Source of the DNA: DASZHA01 sp049644325
GTDB taxonomy: Bacteria > Chloroflexota > Dormibacteria > DASZGP01
Length of the DNA stretch: 64,000 bases
Direction: 5' to 3'
Assembly: GCA_049644325.1 (NCBI GenBank)
Contig: JBARRR010000041.1
Coordinates: forward strand, 1-64,000
In this document: piece after piece, positions 52,468-60,218 of the stretch
How positions within the stretch are numbered: position 1 is the stretch's first letter
Layout of the letters: each line of letters starts with the position of its first letter
Translations under genes and position numbers: made by a program
The notes under the pieces: generated by a model
Database searches by the model: none
Seen by the model: only the letters and a program-made list of their open reading frames with translations
Told to the model about the DNA's origin: nothing

Positions 52468-53187
52468 CTACTCGTTGTCGCCCGGTCGGGTGAACTGGAT
52501 CTCGGGCACGACGCACTGAGGTGAGGTGGTCAGCAGCCAGCGAACGGCGCCGGCCACGTCCTCGGGCTGGATCATGTCGCTGGGCGGCACCTGGTCGCGG
52601 ATCCAGGCTGTCATCTCAGTGTCGACGAACCCGGGACAGAGAGCGCAGGACTTGATGCCGAGGTGCCCCAGCTCCTTGTTCATCGCCTGGGTGAATGCGA
52701 CCACGCCCGCCTTGGTGGCGGAGTAGACAGAGACCAGCGCCGCCGGCCGCTTGGCGGCGATCGACGCGATGTTGATGACGTGGGCGTTGTGGTGCTCCTC
52801 GGCGGCGGCGCGGAGCATGGGGGTGGCTTCGCGGTAGAACTGGACCACCGCGCGCAGGTTGACGGCCAGCACCAGGTCGACGTACTTGTCGATCTGCTCT
52901 TCGATCGGCCGGCCATCACCGACTCCAGCGTTGTTGACCAGCACGTCCAGGCGCCCGTAAGCCTCCTTGTGGCGCGCCACCACCTCGACCGGCGCCTCGG
53001 GGTCGCGCAGGTTGAGGGCCAACTCCTGGACGTCGTGTCCCTTGTTGCGCAGAGTCTTGCCCGCGGCTTCAAGTTTGTCAGGCCGCCGCGCCACCATGGT
53101 GACGGCGTGACCGGTCTCGGCCAGCGTGCGGGCGATGGCGAAGCCCATCCCGCTCGAGGCCCCGGTGACGATGGCGGCCCGATCCAT
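52468..53187 (-). CDS. Short-chain dehydrogenase/reductase
   Basis: A 239-residue SDR. NAD(P) motif TGASSGMGFAIA, NNAG in LVNNAGVG, catalytic Ser in INIASIAAKRP and YxxxK in VYSATKAGV, followed by PGFVDTEMT. The substrate is unknown. ATG at 53187 is chosen since TAAGCT ends 8 bases upstream and the fold starts at once; the upstream extension has no protein-like character. Gap of 7 bases to the convergent LOG gene. Confidence 0.87.
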   Translation of the reverse strand: MDRAAIVTGASSGMGFAIARTLAETGHAVTMVARRPDKLEAAGKTLRNKGHDVQELALNLRDPEAPVEVVARHKEAYGRLDVLVNNAGVGDGRPIEEQIDKYVDLVLAVNLRAVVQFYREATPMLRAAAEEHHNAHVINIASIAAKRPAALVSVYSATKAGVVAFTQAMNKELGHLGIKSCALCPGFVDTEMTAWIRDQVPPSDMIQPEDVAGAVRWLLTTSPQCVVPEIQFTRPGDNE

Positions 53188-53195
53188 GGCCGAAC

Positions 53196-53201
53196 AGCTT
53201 A
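53196..53201 (-). promoter_or_regulatory. Putative -10 box of the SDR gene
   Basis: TAAGCT on the minus strand, 8 bases before the ATG at 53187. Confidence 0.4.
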
Positions 53202-53257
53202 GGACAAACCAGTCGTCTGGCGAAGCCACTCCACCGCCGGGGGCGCAACCCTGCGGG

Positions 53258-53263
53258 TAGGAT
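53258..53263 (+). promoter_or_regulatory. Putative -10 box
   Basis: TAGGAT ends 6 bases before the ATG at 53270. Confidence 0.45.
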
Positions 53264-53269
53264 TCGTCC

Positions 53270-53743
53270 ATGGCGCGCGACCCTGACGGCTACGGATACG
53301 ACCCCAATGAGGACCCCATCGAACGGCTCCTGGGAGACCTGCGCACGCTGTCGCCCGCGGGCATCGAACGGATGGCCTGGGGCTGGGACCAGCGCGAGAC
53401 TGGCGAGGCCTACGTTCGCTTCCACGAGGCCGAGAAGGCGGCGCTCCGCCTGATCGAGGAGCAGCGTCGTGCTGAAAGCTGGGAGGAGCTCAGGCGCAAG
53501 GTGCTGGACATGACCGAGGGCCGGAGCTCCCTGGTGGCATGGCGGGCCGAGCACGGCGACGTCGGGCACAAGGCTGAGGCCGCGGCCCTGGCCGCGGCGC
53601 TGGCCCTGTACGCCCGCGAAGGCCTTGCCGACGAACACCGCCGGGTCCTGCTGGCGGCGGCCGCCGAGGCGCTACCCTGGCTGCTGCCAGACCTGCCGCC
53701 CGACCGTTACGAAGAGCCCGAGCCGCAGGCGGCCGAAGAGTAG
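53270..53743 (+). CDS. Hypothetical helical protein
   Basis: A 157-residue, mostly helical, acidic protein (YVRFHEAEKAALRLIEEQRRAE, then AEAAALAAALALYAREGLADE) without TM segments. No family recognised. Leaderless start inferred from TAGGAT 6 bases upstream. It precedes the CoA-binding gene by 18 bases, so both are likely one transcript. Confidence 0.6.
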   Translation: MARDPDGYGYDPNEDPIERLLGDLRTLSPAGIERMAWGWDQRETGEAYVRFHEAEKAALRLIEEQRRAESWEELRRKVLDMTEGRSSLVAWRAEHGDVGHKAEAAALAAALALYAREGLADEHRRVLLAAAAEALPWLLPDLPPDRYEEPEPQAAEE

Positions 53744-53761
53744 GCCCCACCGACCAGGCCT

Positions 53762-54172
53762 GTGGCCAATCCCCGAGAGATCCTCGAGTACGCGCGGACG
53801 ATCGCGGTCGTGGGGGCTTCCGCCTACCCCGAGAAGGCCGCGCACTCCGTGCCGCGGCGGATGCTGCGCGCCGGCTACAAGATCATCCCGGTGAACCCCA
53901 ATTCGCCCGTGGTCCTGGGCATGGAGGCCTACCCCGACCTGGCGTCGGTGCCCGACGTCATAGACCTGGTCGACGTCTTCCGGCCCTCAGCCGAGGCGGC
54001 GGATGTCGCCCGCCAGGCGGTGGCGGTGGGGGCACGGGCGATCTGGCTGCAACAGGGGATCGTATCGGCGGAGGCCCGCCGGATCGCCGAAGCCGCCGGG
54101 ATGGACTACGTCGAGGACCGCTGCCTGGCGGTTGAGTACGCGCTCAGCGGCCTCGGCCGTCCGCCTGCCTAG
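53762..54172 (+). CDS. CoA-binding protein (YccU-like)
   Basis: A 136-residue Rossmann-type CoA-binding domain: TIAVVGASAYPEKAAHSVPRRM, YKIIPVNPNSPVVLGMEAYPDL, AIWLQQGIVSAEARRIAEAAG and the C-terminal EDRCLAVEY. It matches stand-alone CoA_binding_2 proteins of about 135-150 residues, related to the succinyl-CoA synthetase alpha N-domain; role unknown. GTG start. The TAG stop shares CTAG with the convergent gene. Confidence 0.85.
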   Translation: MANPREILEYARTIAVVGASAYPEKAAHSVPRRMLRAGYKIIPVNPNSPVVLGMEAYPDLASVPDVIDLVDVFRPSAEAADVARQAVAVGARAIWLQQGIVSAEARRIAEAAGMDYVEDRCLAVEYALSGLGRPPA

Positions 54173-54771
54173 GGCTCGGCTTTAGCCGCGCCTGCCGGCT
54201 CCGTGATGGCGCCGCGGCCGCGACGCAGGCGCGGTATCCCGGGCAGCCGCTGCGCCATCGCCCCCAGGGCGCGCAGCTCGTTGGCCAGGTCCTCGATGCT
54301 GTGCAGGCTGCCGTTCATCTCCTCGATGACGACGGCCAGGCGATCCAGGCTGGCCAGCGTGCGCCGCGCCCCCTCGATGCCGATCTCGCTCTGGACCTGC
54401 TCCAGCAGCTCCGCCGCCCGCTCCGCAGACGCGGCTAGGTGATCGAGACGTTCGGCGTCGATGCGGTCCAGGATCTCCGACGCCCGTTCCGCCGATGCAG
54501 CCAGGCGGTCGAGCCGGTCGGCGTCGATGCGGTCCATGATCTCCGCCGCCCGGTCAGCGGACTTGGCCAGTCGGTCCATCGCGTAGGCCACCGCGTCAAG
54601 GCCCGAGAGGTGGATCGCCGCCTCCAGGGGGCTGCGCAGCAGGCCGACGAGGCCGCCTGACGTCGGTGCAGCCGGCTCGACTATGAACTCCTCAATCGGC
54701 GGCGCGCTCGCGGCGCGGCGGACCTGGCGGGCCGGCGGCGACTTCCTGGTGGTGGCCACGGCGCCCAGCAT
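54169..54771 (-). CDS. Coiled-coil protein with 22-residue repeats
   Basis: A 200-residue soluble protein. Residues about 65-130 consist of three 22-residue repeats (units such as ILDRIDAERLDHLAASAER), a long amphipathic helix with Asp/Arg/Leu periodicity like apolipoprotein or phasin-type helices. The N-terminus is basic (TTRKSPPARQVRR) and the C-terminus ends RLRRGRGAITEP. Function unknown; membrane-surface, granule or DNA association are all possible. ATG at 54771 lies close to the divergent Rrf2 gene. Confidence 0.6.
   Translation of the reverse strand: MLGAVATTRKSPPARQVRRAASAPPIEEFIVEPAAPTSGGLVGLLRSPLEAAIHLSGLDAVAYAMDRLAKSADRAAEIMDRIDADRLDRLAASAERASEILDRIDAERLDHLAASAERAAELLEQVQSEIGIEGARRTLASLDRLAVVIEEMNGSLHSIEDLANELRALGAMAQRLPGIPRLRRGRGAITEPAGAAKAEP
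54405..54584 (-). repeat. 66-bp coding tandem repeats
   Basis: Three near-repeats of 66 bases within the coiled-coil gene, for example CGGCGTCGATGCGGTCCA at 54453 and again at 54519. In frame, so they encode the 22-residue protein repeats. Confidence 0.7.
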
Positions 54772-54813
54772 ACCCCGCAGGCCCAGGTCGGCATGAGTGT
54801 GGACAATAGGCGG

Positions 54814-55272
54814 GTGCGCATCTCCGTCAAGGCTGACTACGCCATCCGCGCCGCCGCCGAGCTCGCCGCACTGGGAAGCGACGGCCCCATCAAGGCCCAG
54901 CAGATCGCCACCGCCGAGGACATCCCCCTCAAGTTCCTGCTCAACATCCTTGGCGACCTCAAGCGGGCGGGGCTGGTGCGCGCCTCGCGCGGGGTGCACG
55001 GCGGCTATCTCCTGGGCCGCCCGGCGGCCGACATCACCCTCGCCGAGATCATTCGTGCGGTCGAGGGCCCCCTGGCCAACGTCCACGAATCCCGCCCCGA
55101 GGAGCTGGTCTACGGCGGCCCCAGCGAGTCGCTCCGGGACGTCTGGATCGCGGTCCGGGCCAGCCTGAGCTCGGTGCTGGAGCAGGTTACCGTCGCCGAC
55201 CTGGCCACTGGAAGCCTGCCGGCATCCGTCACGGCGCTGTCCGAGGCGCCGGACGCCTGGGTCTCCCACTGA
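54814..55272 (+). CDS. Rrf2-family transcriptional regulator
   Basis: A 152-residue winged-helix protein: N-terminal RISVKADYAIRAAAELA, recognition region LKFLLNILGDLKRAGLVRASRG and wing HGGYLLGRPAADITLAEI, then EGPLANV. The Cys residues that hold a 2Fe-2S cluster in IscR/NsrR-type members are absent, so it probably senses something else. GTG at 54814 is preferred, since Rrf2 proteins begin at MRIS-like sequence and GACAAT ends 6 bases upstream; ATG at 54793 is the alternative. The stop overlaps the PEBP gene. Confidence 0.83.
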   Translation: MRISVKADYAIRAAAELAALGSDGPIKAQQIATAEDIPLKFLLNILGDLKRAGLVRASRGVHGGYLLGRPAADITLAEIIRAVEGPLANVHESRPEELVYGGPSESLRDVWIAVRASLSSVLEQVTVADLATGSLPASVTALSEAPDAWVSH

Positions 55273-55847
55273 CCCGGAGCCTCGTCGCCGGCGCGGTTGC
55301 CGTGTTCGTGCTGGCGGCCTGCGGCGACACCGGCTCCGGCGGCGCCACGGCGCCGGCCACCAGCCAGGCGTCACCACTGCCCCCCCTCTCGGTCACCAGT
55401 GCCGACCTCGCCGGCGGGACATTCCCAAAGGAGCTGACCTGCGATGGGGCCAGCCGCGCCCCGGTCATCAGCCTGGCCGGGATCCCCGCGGCCACGCAGT
55501 CAGTGGCGATCGAGGTCCTGGACCCGGACGCCCCCTCCGGCAACTTCACCCACTGGCTGGCCTTCAGCGACGGCGCCGCCGCGGCCACGATCGCGACGTT
55601 CCCACCGGCAGGCTCGGTCGAGGGCCACAACGACGCCGGTGGCACCGGGTACACCGGGCCCTGTCCGCCCCAGGGCCCGCCGCACCACTACCACGTGATG
55701 GTGTTCGCGCTCGGCTTCAGCCTGGGCAAGGATGGCGCCGGGCTGACCGGCGGCTTCAGCCGCACGCAGCTCGAGGATGCCATTAAGTCCAACCGCGGAC
55801 CCCTCCTGGCCCGTGGCGACCTGGTCGCCACCTACGCCAGGGCATAG
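55269..55847 (+). CDS. PEBP-family lipoprotein (YbhB/YbcL-like), apparent CTG start
   Basis: A 192-residue protein. The PEBP core is clear: FPKELTCDGASRAPVI, LDPDAPSGNFTHWLAF, the His in GPCPPQGPPHHYHVMVFAL, and typical C-terminal ARGDLVATY. The frame before the first conventional start encodes TRSLVAGAVAVFVLAACGD, a perfect lipoprotein signal with lipobox LAAC, and the only start that preserves it is CTG at 55269, overlapping the Rrf2 stop as CTGA. GTG at 55302 would delete most of the signal. Ligand unknown; bacterial PEBPs are poorly understood. Confidence 0.82.
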   Translation: MTRSLVAGAVAVFVLAACGDTGSGGATAPATSQASPLPPLSVTSADLAGGTFPKELTCDGASRAPVISLAGIPAATQSVAIEVLDPDAPSGNFTHWLAFSDGAAAATIATFPPAGSVEGHNDAGGTGYTGPCPPQGPPHHYHVMVFALGFSLGKDGAGLTGGFSRTQLEDAIKSNRGPLLARGDLVATYARA

Positions 55848-55859
55848 CCGACCGAGGGC

Positions 55860-56705
55860 CTAGCCCAGGTCGCGCTGCATCCCCTCGAAGGCCAGCACCG
55901 GCGCGGTGCCGCCGGATCCCCAGAGCCGGCGCGCCTCCGTTTCCAGCAGCTCCAATTCGGCATCGCTGTGGAAGGGGTCGTGGTGGAAGAGGACCAGCTC
56001 GCGGGCCTGGGCTCGCTTGGCCAGGGTCACCACCTGGTCGATGCTGGAGTGGCCCCACCCGACGTGGTCGACATACTCGGCCACGGTGTACTGCGCGTCG
56101 TGGAGAAGGATGTCGGCCTGCGAAGCCAGGCGGAACCCCGAGATCCAGTCCTGCTCCATGCTCTCCAGGTCAATGCCCACCGACGGCTCGTGGTCGGGGA
56201 TGTAGGTGAGAGCCCGGCCGTTCTCCTCGATGCGATAGCCGAGGGTCGGCCCCTGGTGCGAGACGGGGTCGGCAAGGACCCGGGCTGAACCGATCTCCCA
56301 CGAGGCTTCGGGGACGTCGTGGAGGGTGACCTCGGCGGCCAGGTCGGAGAGCTGGACGGGGAACAGGGGAGGGGACAGGTACTTGGAGATGCGGGCCTCC
56401 AGCGTCTCCACCGGCGACGGCGGGCCCCACATATGGACCTTGATCCCAGGCATGAACAGCGGCCGGAAGAAGCCGAGGCCGACGAGGTGGTCGAGATGGA
56501 GGTGGGATAGGAGCACGTGGATCTCCGCGGGTTTTTCCAGGGCCAGCTTGGCCCCGAGGGCCCTGATGCCGGTGCCCGCGTCCAGGACCAATGGGGTGCC
56601 ATCGGACAGCCGGACCTCGACGCAGGGCGTGTTGCCGCCATAGCGCACGGTGTCCGGACCGGGTGCCGCCAATGAGCCGCGGCAGCCCCAAACGGTTACC
56701 AGCAT
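55860..56705 (-). CDS. Metallo-beta-lactamase-fold hydrolase (COG1235/PhnP-like)
   Basis: A 281-residue MBL-fold protein. The metal motif HxHxDH is present in LLSHLHLDHLVGLGFF; DAGTGIRALG, a later metal Asp/His in ILLHDAQYT and GHSSIDQVVTLA follow. The N-terminus TVWGCRGSLAAPGPDTVRYGGN is typical of the phosphodiesterase-like COG1235 group. Cyclic-nucleotide or RNA phosphodiester substrates are possible but unproven. It is last in a minus-strand run with PAS and cyclic-nucleotide-binding proteins. Confidence 0.82.
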   Translation of the reverse strand: MLVTVWGCRGSLAAPGPDTVRYGGNTPCVEVRLSDGTPLVLDAGTGIRALGAKLALEKPAEIHVLLSHLHLDHLVGLGFFRPLFMPGIKVHMWGPPSPVETLEARISKYLSPPLFPVQLSDLAAEVTLHDVPEASWEIGSARVLADPVSHQGPTLGYRIEENGRALTYIPDHEPSVGIDLESMEQDWISGFRLASQADILLHDAQYTVAEYVDHVGWGHSSIDQVVTLAKRAQARELVLFHHDPFHSDAELELLETEARRLWGSGGTAPVLAFEGMQRDLG

Positions 56706-56721
56706 CCCCTGTGCGCCGTCC

Positions 56722-57132
56722 TCAGTCCTGCTGCGTATCCCAGAAGATCGACACCGCCCCGGCGAGCTTGTCGCTGTTGCCGATCAGCGGGTACGAGGTG
56801 GCCTCGATCTTGTGAGTCTTACCGTCGAACCCGGTGATGACGAATGCCCGATGGTTGGGCTTGCGCTGCGTGAGGGCGATCACCAGAGGCAGCTCGTCGT
56901 ATGGAACCGGCGAGCCGTCGGTCTCTGAGGGCGAGATCGTGGCCCTCCAGTTCTCGGCTTCGAGCTCGCCGGATTTGCGGAAGGCCTGGCCCAGGAGCTT
57001 CTCAGCGGCCTCGTTGTAGAAGACCATCTTGCCCCACGGATCGGTGATCAAGATGGGGGTGGCGACGTTGGCGGCGAGCTCCCGCGCCAGGATCAGGATG
57101 AGGCTCTTCTGGCCCCGGTTCTCCACCTCCAT
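56722..57132 (-). CDS. PAS-domain protein
   Basis: A 136-residue single PAS domain: ANVATPILITDPWGKMVFYNEAAEKLLG, then a PYDELPLVIALTQRK helix and strands ending AVSIFWD. No output domain is attached, so it must signal through a partner. ATG at 57132 is chosen because TAGATT ends 8 bases upstream and an upstream TTG would lie inside that hexamer. It is 16 bases before the MBL gene and so likely co-transcribed with it. Confidence 0.8.
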   Translation of the reverse strand: MEVENRGQKSLILILARELAANVATPILITDPWGKMVFYNEAAEKLLGQAFRKSGELEAENWRATISPSETDGSPVPYDELPLVIALTQRKPNHRAFVITGFDGKTHKIEATSYPLIGNSDKLAGAVSIFWDTQQD

Positions 57133-57140
57133 GGGCGCCC

Positions 57141-57146
57141 AATCTA
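57141..57146 (-). promoter_or_regulatory. Putative -10 box of the PAS-MBL unit
   Basis: TAGATT on the minus strand, 8 bases before the ATG at 57132. Confidence 0.4.
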
Positions 57147-57176
57147 ACACGGTTACTGAAGCTGAACTGTGCCGTC

Positions 57177-57368
57177 CTACGTGGAGATCCGGTTCACCAG
57201 GGCGGCGATCTTACGCAGCACCTGCTCCGCCTCGTCGATCGCGTCGAGGACCTCTGGGGCGCCACGCCCGCTGCCCAGCAGCTCGCCAAGGGCGCGGTTG
57301 AGGCGCGAGTCGGTGAGCCGGCGCTGGCGCATCAGCGCCTCGAGCTCGACCTCTTCAGCCTCGTTCAC
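57177..57368 (-). CDS. Small helical hypothetical protein
   Basis: A 63-residue, fully helical, charged protein (VELEALMRQRRLTDSRLNRAL, then VLDAIDEAEQVLRKIAALV). GTG start, no clear ribosome-binding site. It lies between the cyclic-nucleotide-binding and PAS genes on the same strand; it could be a linker or adaptor, but short helical ORFs can also be spurious. Confidence 0.42.
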   Translation of the reverse strand: MNEAEEVELEALMRQRRLTDSRLNRALGELLGSGRGAPEVLDAIDEAEQVLRKIAALVNRIST

Positions 57369-57408
57369 GTCCAGCCTGGGGCATCAGGGCGCGCCGCGCC
57401 CCCCGCGA

Positions 57409-57837
57409 TCAGGACCCGGCGTCGGTGGCGAGGGCCTGGTAGCGCATCAAGACGCGCTCCAGGATGCGGAATGTGACCTTGGGGAACGCTTCCAGGAACG
57501 GCCGGAAGTTGCTGTCCGTGAGCCGCAGCACCCAGAGAGGCTCCGCCGTGGTCACCGACGCCGTCCGGGGCCCGCCATTGAGGGAGGTCACCTCGCCGAA
57601 GAAGTCGCCCTGCTTGAGGGTGGCGATCTCCTTGCCGTGCATGTTGACCACCGCCGAGCCGTCGAGCACCACGAAGAAGAAGCCCATGCCCTCCTCGCCT
57701 TCCTTGAGGATGGTCGTGTTGCCGGGAAAGTGGTCCTCGTCCATCCGGTCGGCGGCCGCGACCAGCTCCGCCTGGGACATGTCCTCGAACAGGCGGCACT
57801 GGGCGAGGTTGGCGATCAGCTCGGCTCCTTCGGCCAT
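57409..57837 (-). CDS. Cyclic-nucleotide-binding domain protein (CAP_ED-like)
   Basis: A 142-residue stand-alone CNB domain: N-terminal helices, beta roll with GEEGMGFFFVVLDGSAVV, phosphate-binding cassette GDFFGEVTSLNGGPRTASVTT (Glu and Arg both present) and the C-terminal helix. There is no HTH, so it is not a CRP-type regulator. Excellent AGGAGG ribosome-binding site before the ATG at 57837; the upstream codons are not used. It begins the run CNB, small helical, PAS, MBL. Confidence 0.85.
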   Translation of the reverse strand: MAEGAELIANLAQCRLFEDMSQAELVAAADRMDEDHFPGNTTILKEGEEGMGFFFVVLDGSAVVNMHGKEIATLKQGDFFGEVTSLNGGPRTASVTTAEPLWVLRLTDSNFRPFLEAFPKVTFRILERVLMRYQALATDAGS

Positions 57838-57935
57838 GACTCCCTCCTTGGCTGTAAGTCGAGTGATAGTAAACCCCATCCGGTAGGCTCTTTGCGTTTG
57901 ACAGCCCGCCGGGGGCTTGCTTAGATGGGGGCCAC

Positions 57936-58976
57936 TTGCAACAGCGCAGACCCACGGCTCGCGCCTCCACGGTGCCGTCCAGCACCGTGCAGCGCTACCG
58001 TCGTCGGCCCCAGGCGACGCGCCGTGACTGGATCATCGCCCTGTCGGTCGCCCTGCTGCTGCTGATTTCGACCATCCTCCTCCTGACCATCCCCCGGCTG
58101 CGTGGCGCCACCCCCCAGCCTGGCGACATCGGCGCCCAGGCAGGGGCAGCAGCGCCAACCGGTGGCACCGCCGCCGTCACATCTCACGCCCCCTTCCTCG
58201 AATGGGACTACGTCTGGGGCCTGGCTCACCCCGCGGTCGGCGCACCCCGGGCCCAGGCGCGATCGGAGCTGATGGTGGACCTCGATAGCCGGCACGTGCT
58301 GTACGCCCACGATCCCAAGGTTCGGCTACCGATGGCCAGCACGACCAAGCTGATGACGGCGATGGTGGCGCTCGACAACGCCTCGCTGGACACCGTGGTG
58401 AGCGTGCCCGATGACGCCACCAAGGTCGAGCCCGACCACATGGGCCTCAGCGCCGGCGAGCGCGTCCGTGTTGGCGACCTGCTGTTCGGCCTGCTGCTGG
58501 ACTCCGGCAACGATGCCGCCGAGACCCTGGCGATGACCACCTTCGAGAGTCGAGAGGCCTTCATCAAGGCCATGAACGACAAGGCCGACGCCCTGGGGCT
58601 GCAGGACAGCCACTTCGCCAACCCCTCGGGCCTCGACGACCCCGCCCAGTACAGCACCGCCCAGGACCTGGCCCTGATCGCGGCCTACATCTACCAGCAC
58701 TACCCCGCGATCGAGCAGGTGGCGACGACGAAGACCCAGGGGATCACCGGGAACGGCGACCACAAGGCCTTCTTCCCGACCAACTTCAACAAGCTGCTCA
58801 CGAGCTATCCCGGGACCATCGGCTTCAAGACCGGTCAAACCGACAACGCCGGCACCTGCCTGGTCACCGGCGCCAAGCGTGGCAACCGCACCCTGCTCCT
58901 GGTCGAGCTCAATGACCCGATGATTTTCACCAACGCCACCACCATGCTCAATTACGGGTTCCAGCGACCTGACTGA
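57936..58976 (+). CDS. dacA: D-alanyl-D-alanine carboxypeptidase (DacA/PBP5 type)
   Basis: A 346-residue low-molecular-weight penicillin-binding protein that trims peptidoglycan stem peptides. One N-terminal TM helix (about 32-52, IIALSVALLLLISTILLL) anchors it, then the catalytic SxxK in PMASTTKLMTAM, SxN in DSGNDAAE and KTG in GFKTGQTDNAG. The C-terminal PBP5 domain is missing, as in many actinobacterial-type enzymes. TTG start. Its stop overlaps the next frame as CTGACTGA. Confidence 0.88.
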   Translation: MQQRRPTARASTVPSSTVQRYRRRPQATRRDWIIALSVALLLLISTILLLTIPRLRGATPQPGDIGAQAGAAAPTGGTAAVTSHAPFLEWDYVWGLAHPAVGAPRAQARSELMVDLDSRHVLYAHDPKVRLPMASTTKLMTAMVALDNASLDTVVSVPDDATKVEPDHMGLSAGERVRVGDLLFGLLLDSGNDAAETLAMTTFESREAFIKAMNDKADALGLQDSHFANPSGLDDPAQYSTAQDLALIAAYIYQHYPAIEQVATTKTQGITGNGDHKAFFPTNFNKLLTSYPGTIGFKTGQTDNAGTCLVTGAKRGNRTLLLVELNDPMIFTNATTMLNYGFQRPD

Positions 58977-59253
58977 TCGGCCCGAGCCCAAGCCCCGGAA
59001 CCAGCTGCTGGGGCCGTACACCCTGCTGCAGCTGTTCGAGACCGCCATCTTCTCGGTGGTCGGCATCTTTGGCATCGTCGCCCATCACCCCTCGGTTGCG
59101 GCCCTCGGCATTGGCCTGCTCGCGGGCAAGGCGATCATCAACATCCTGCCGCGGCGGTACTCGGTGATGGTCCGCAGCATCGTTGGCTACGGCATCGGAC
59201 TGGTGCTGATCGCCGGCATCACGGTGATCCTGGTCCGCTACGTCGTCGGATAG
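58969..59253 (+). CDS. Small membrane protein, apparent CTG start
   Basis: About 94 residues with two TM helices (roughly 28-50 and 68-90: IFSVVGIFGIVAH, VGYGIGLVLIAGITVILV) and a polar N-terminus (TDRPEPKPRNQLLG). The frame continues upstream of the first GTG (59056) with protein-like sequence back to CTG at 58969, which overlaps the dacA stop as CTGACTGA, the same geometry as the ATGACTGA overlaps at nuoF/nuoG and 27911. GTG at 59056 is the conservative alternative. Confidence 0.5.
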   Translation: MTDRPEPKPRNQLLGPYTLLQLFETAIFSVVGIFGIVAHHPSVAALGIGLLAGKAIINILPRRYSVMVRSIVGYGIGLVLIAGITVILVRYVVG

Positions 59254-59290
59254 CCCCTGGCGCGGCCGGGCCGGCTCGGCAGGGCGTTCC

Positions 59291-59296
59291 TATACT
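59291..59296 (+). promoter_or_regulatory. Putative -10 box of cysM
   Basis: TATACT ends 9 bases before the ATG at 59306. Confidence 0.45.
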
Positions 59297-59305
59297 CGAT
59301 CCGAA

Positions 59306-60217
59306 ATGAGCGTGGCCGGCAGCATCCTCGATCTTGTCGGCAACACGCCGGTGATTCGTGTCCACCTCTTCGAGGAGAGCCACCCCGGCGTGGAGTTCTA
59401 CGCCAAAGCGGAGTGGTTCAACCCCGGGGGCTCGGTCAAGGATCGACCCGCCAAGCGCATGATCGAGGAGGCGGAGAAGTCGGGCGAGCTGACGCCTGAC
59501 AGGATCATCCTCGACTCAACCTCGGGCAACACCGGGATCGGCTACGCCCTGGTGGCCGCGGCCAAGGGCTACCGGCTGCGGCTGGTGATGCCCGGGAACG
59601 TCAGCAAGGAGCGGATCGAGACAGTGCGGGCCTATGGCGCGGAGATCACCTTCTCGGACCCGGGGGAGGGGTCCGACGGCGCCATCCTGGTGGCCCGTCA
59701 GATGGTCGAGGAGCATCCAGACCTCTACTACATGCCCGACCAGTACAACAACCCCAATAACCCCCGCGCCCACTACGACACCACCGCCCCCGAGATCATC
59801 GAGCAGACGGGGGGCCGGATCACCCATTTTGTGGCCGGCCTGGGCACCAGCGGCACCATTGTCGGTACCGGCCAGCGGCTGCACGAGCACAATCCCGAGA
59901 TCAAGGTCGTGGCGGTGCAGCCGTCAAGCAGCTGGCATGGCCTCGAGGGCCTCAAACACATCCCCACCGCCATCCGCCCGGGAATCTACGACGAGACCGT
60001 CCACGACCTTCTCCTTGACGTCGAGACCGAGGACGCCTACGACCTGGCCCGCCGGCTGGCCCGCACCGAGGGCATCCTCGCCGGCCACAGCTCCGGCGCC
60101 GCGCTGTGGGGCGCGGCCCAGGTCACCCAGGACCTGGACGAGGCGGTGGTGGTGATGATCTTCCCCGACGGCGGCGACCGCTACCTCTCCGGCGGGCTGT
60201 ACGTGAATAACCTCTAG
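59306..60217 (+). CDS. cysM: Cysteine synthase, CysM-like
   Basis: A 303-residue PLP enzyme of the beta-substituting (CysK/CysM) fold. N-terminal DLVGNTPVIRV, the PLP Lys in PGGSVKDRPAKRM, the phosphate/substrate loop STSGNTGIGYALVAAAKGY and the PLP-ring loop in GLGTSGTIVGTG are all present. Because the next gene is a Mec-like JAMM protease, this is probably the CysM of the CysO-dependent pathway, which uses O-phosphoserine and a thiocarboxylated carrier protein instead of sulfide (known from Mycobacterium; inference here). No cysO is adjacent. Confidence 0.87.
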   Translation: MSVAGSILDLVGNTPVIRVHLFEESHPGVEFYAKAEWFNPGGSVKDRPAKRMIEEAEKSGELTPDRIILDSTSGNTGIGYALVAAAKGYRLRLVMPGNVSKERIETVRAYGAEITFSDPGEGSDGAILVARQMVEEHPDLYYMPDQYNNPNNPRAHYDTTAPEIIEQTGGRITHFVAGLGTSGTIVGTGQRLHEHNPEIKVVAVQPSSSWHGLEGLKHIPTAIRPGIYDETVHDLLLDVETEDAYDLARRLARTEGILAGHSSGAALWGAAQVTQDLDEAVVVMIFPDGGDRYLSGGLYVNNL

Positions 60218-60218
60218 G

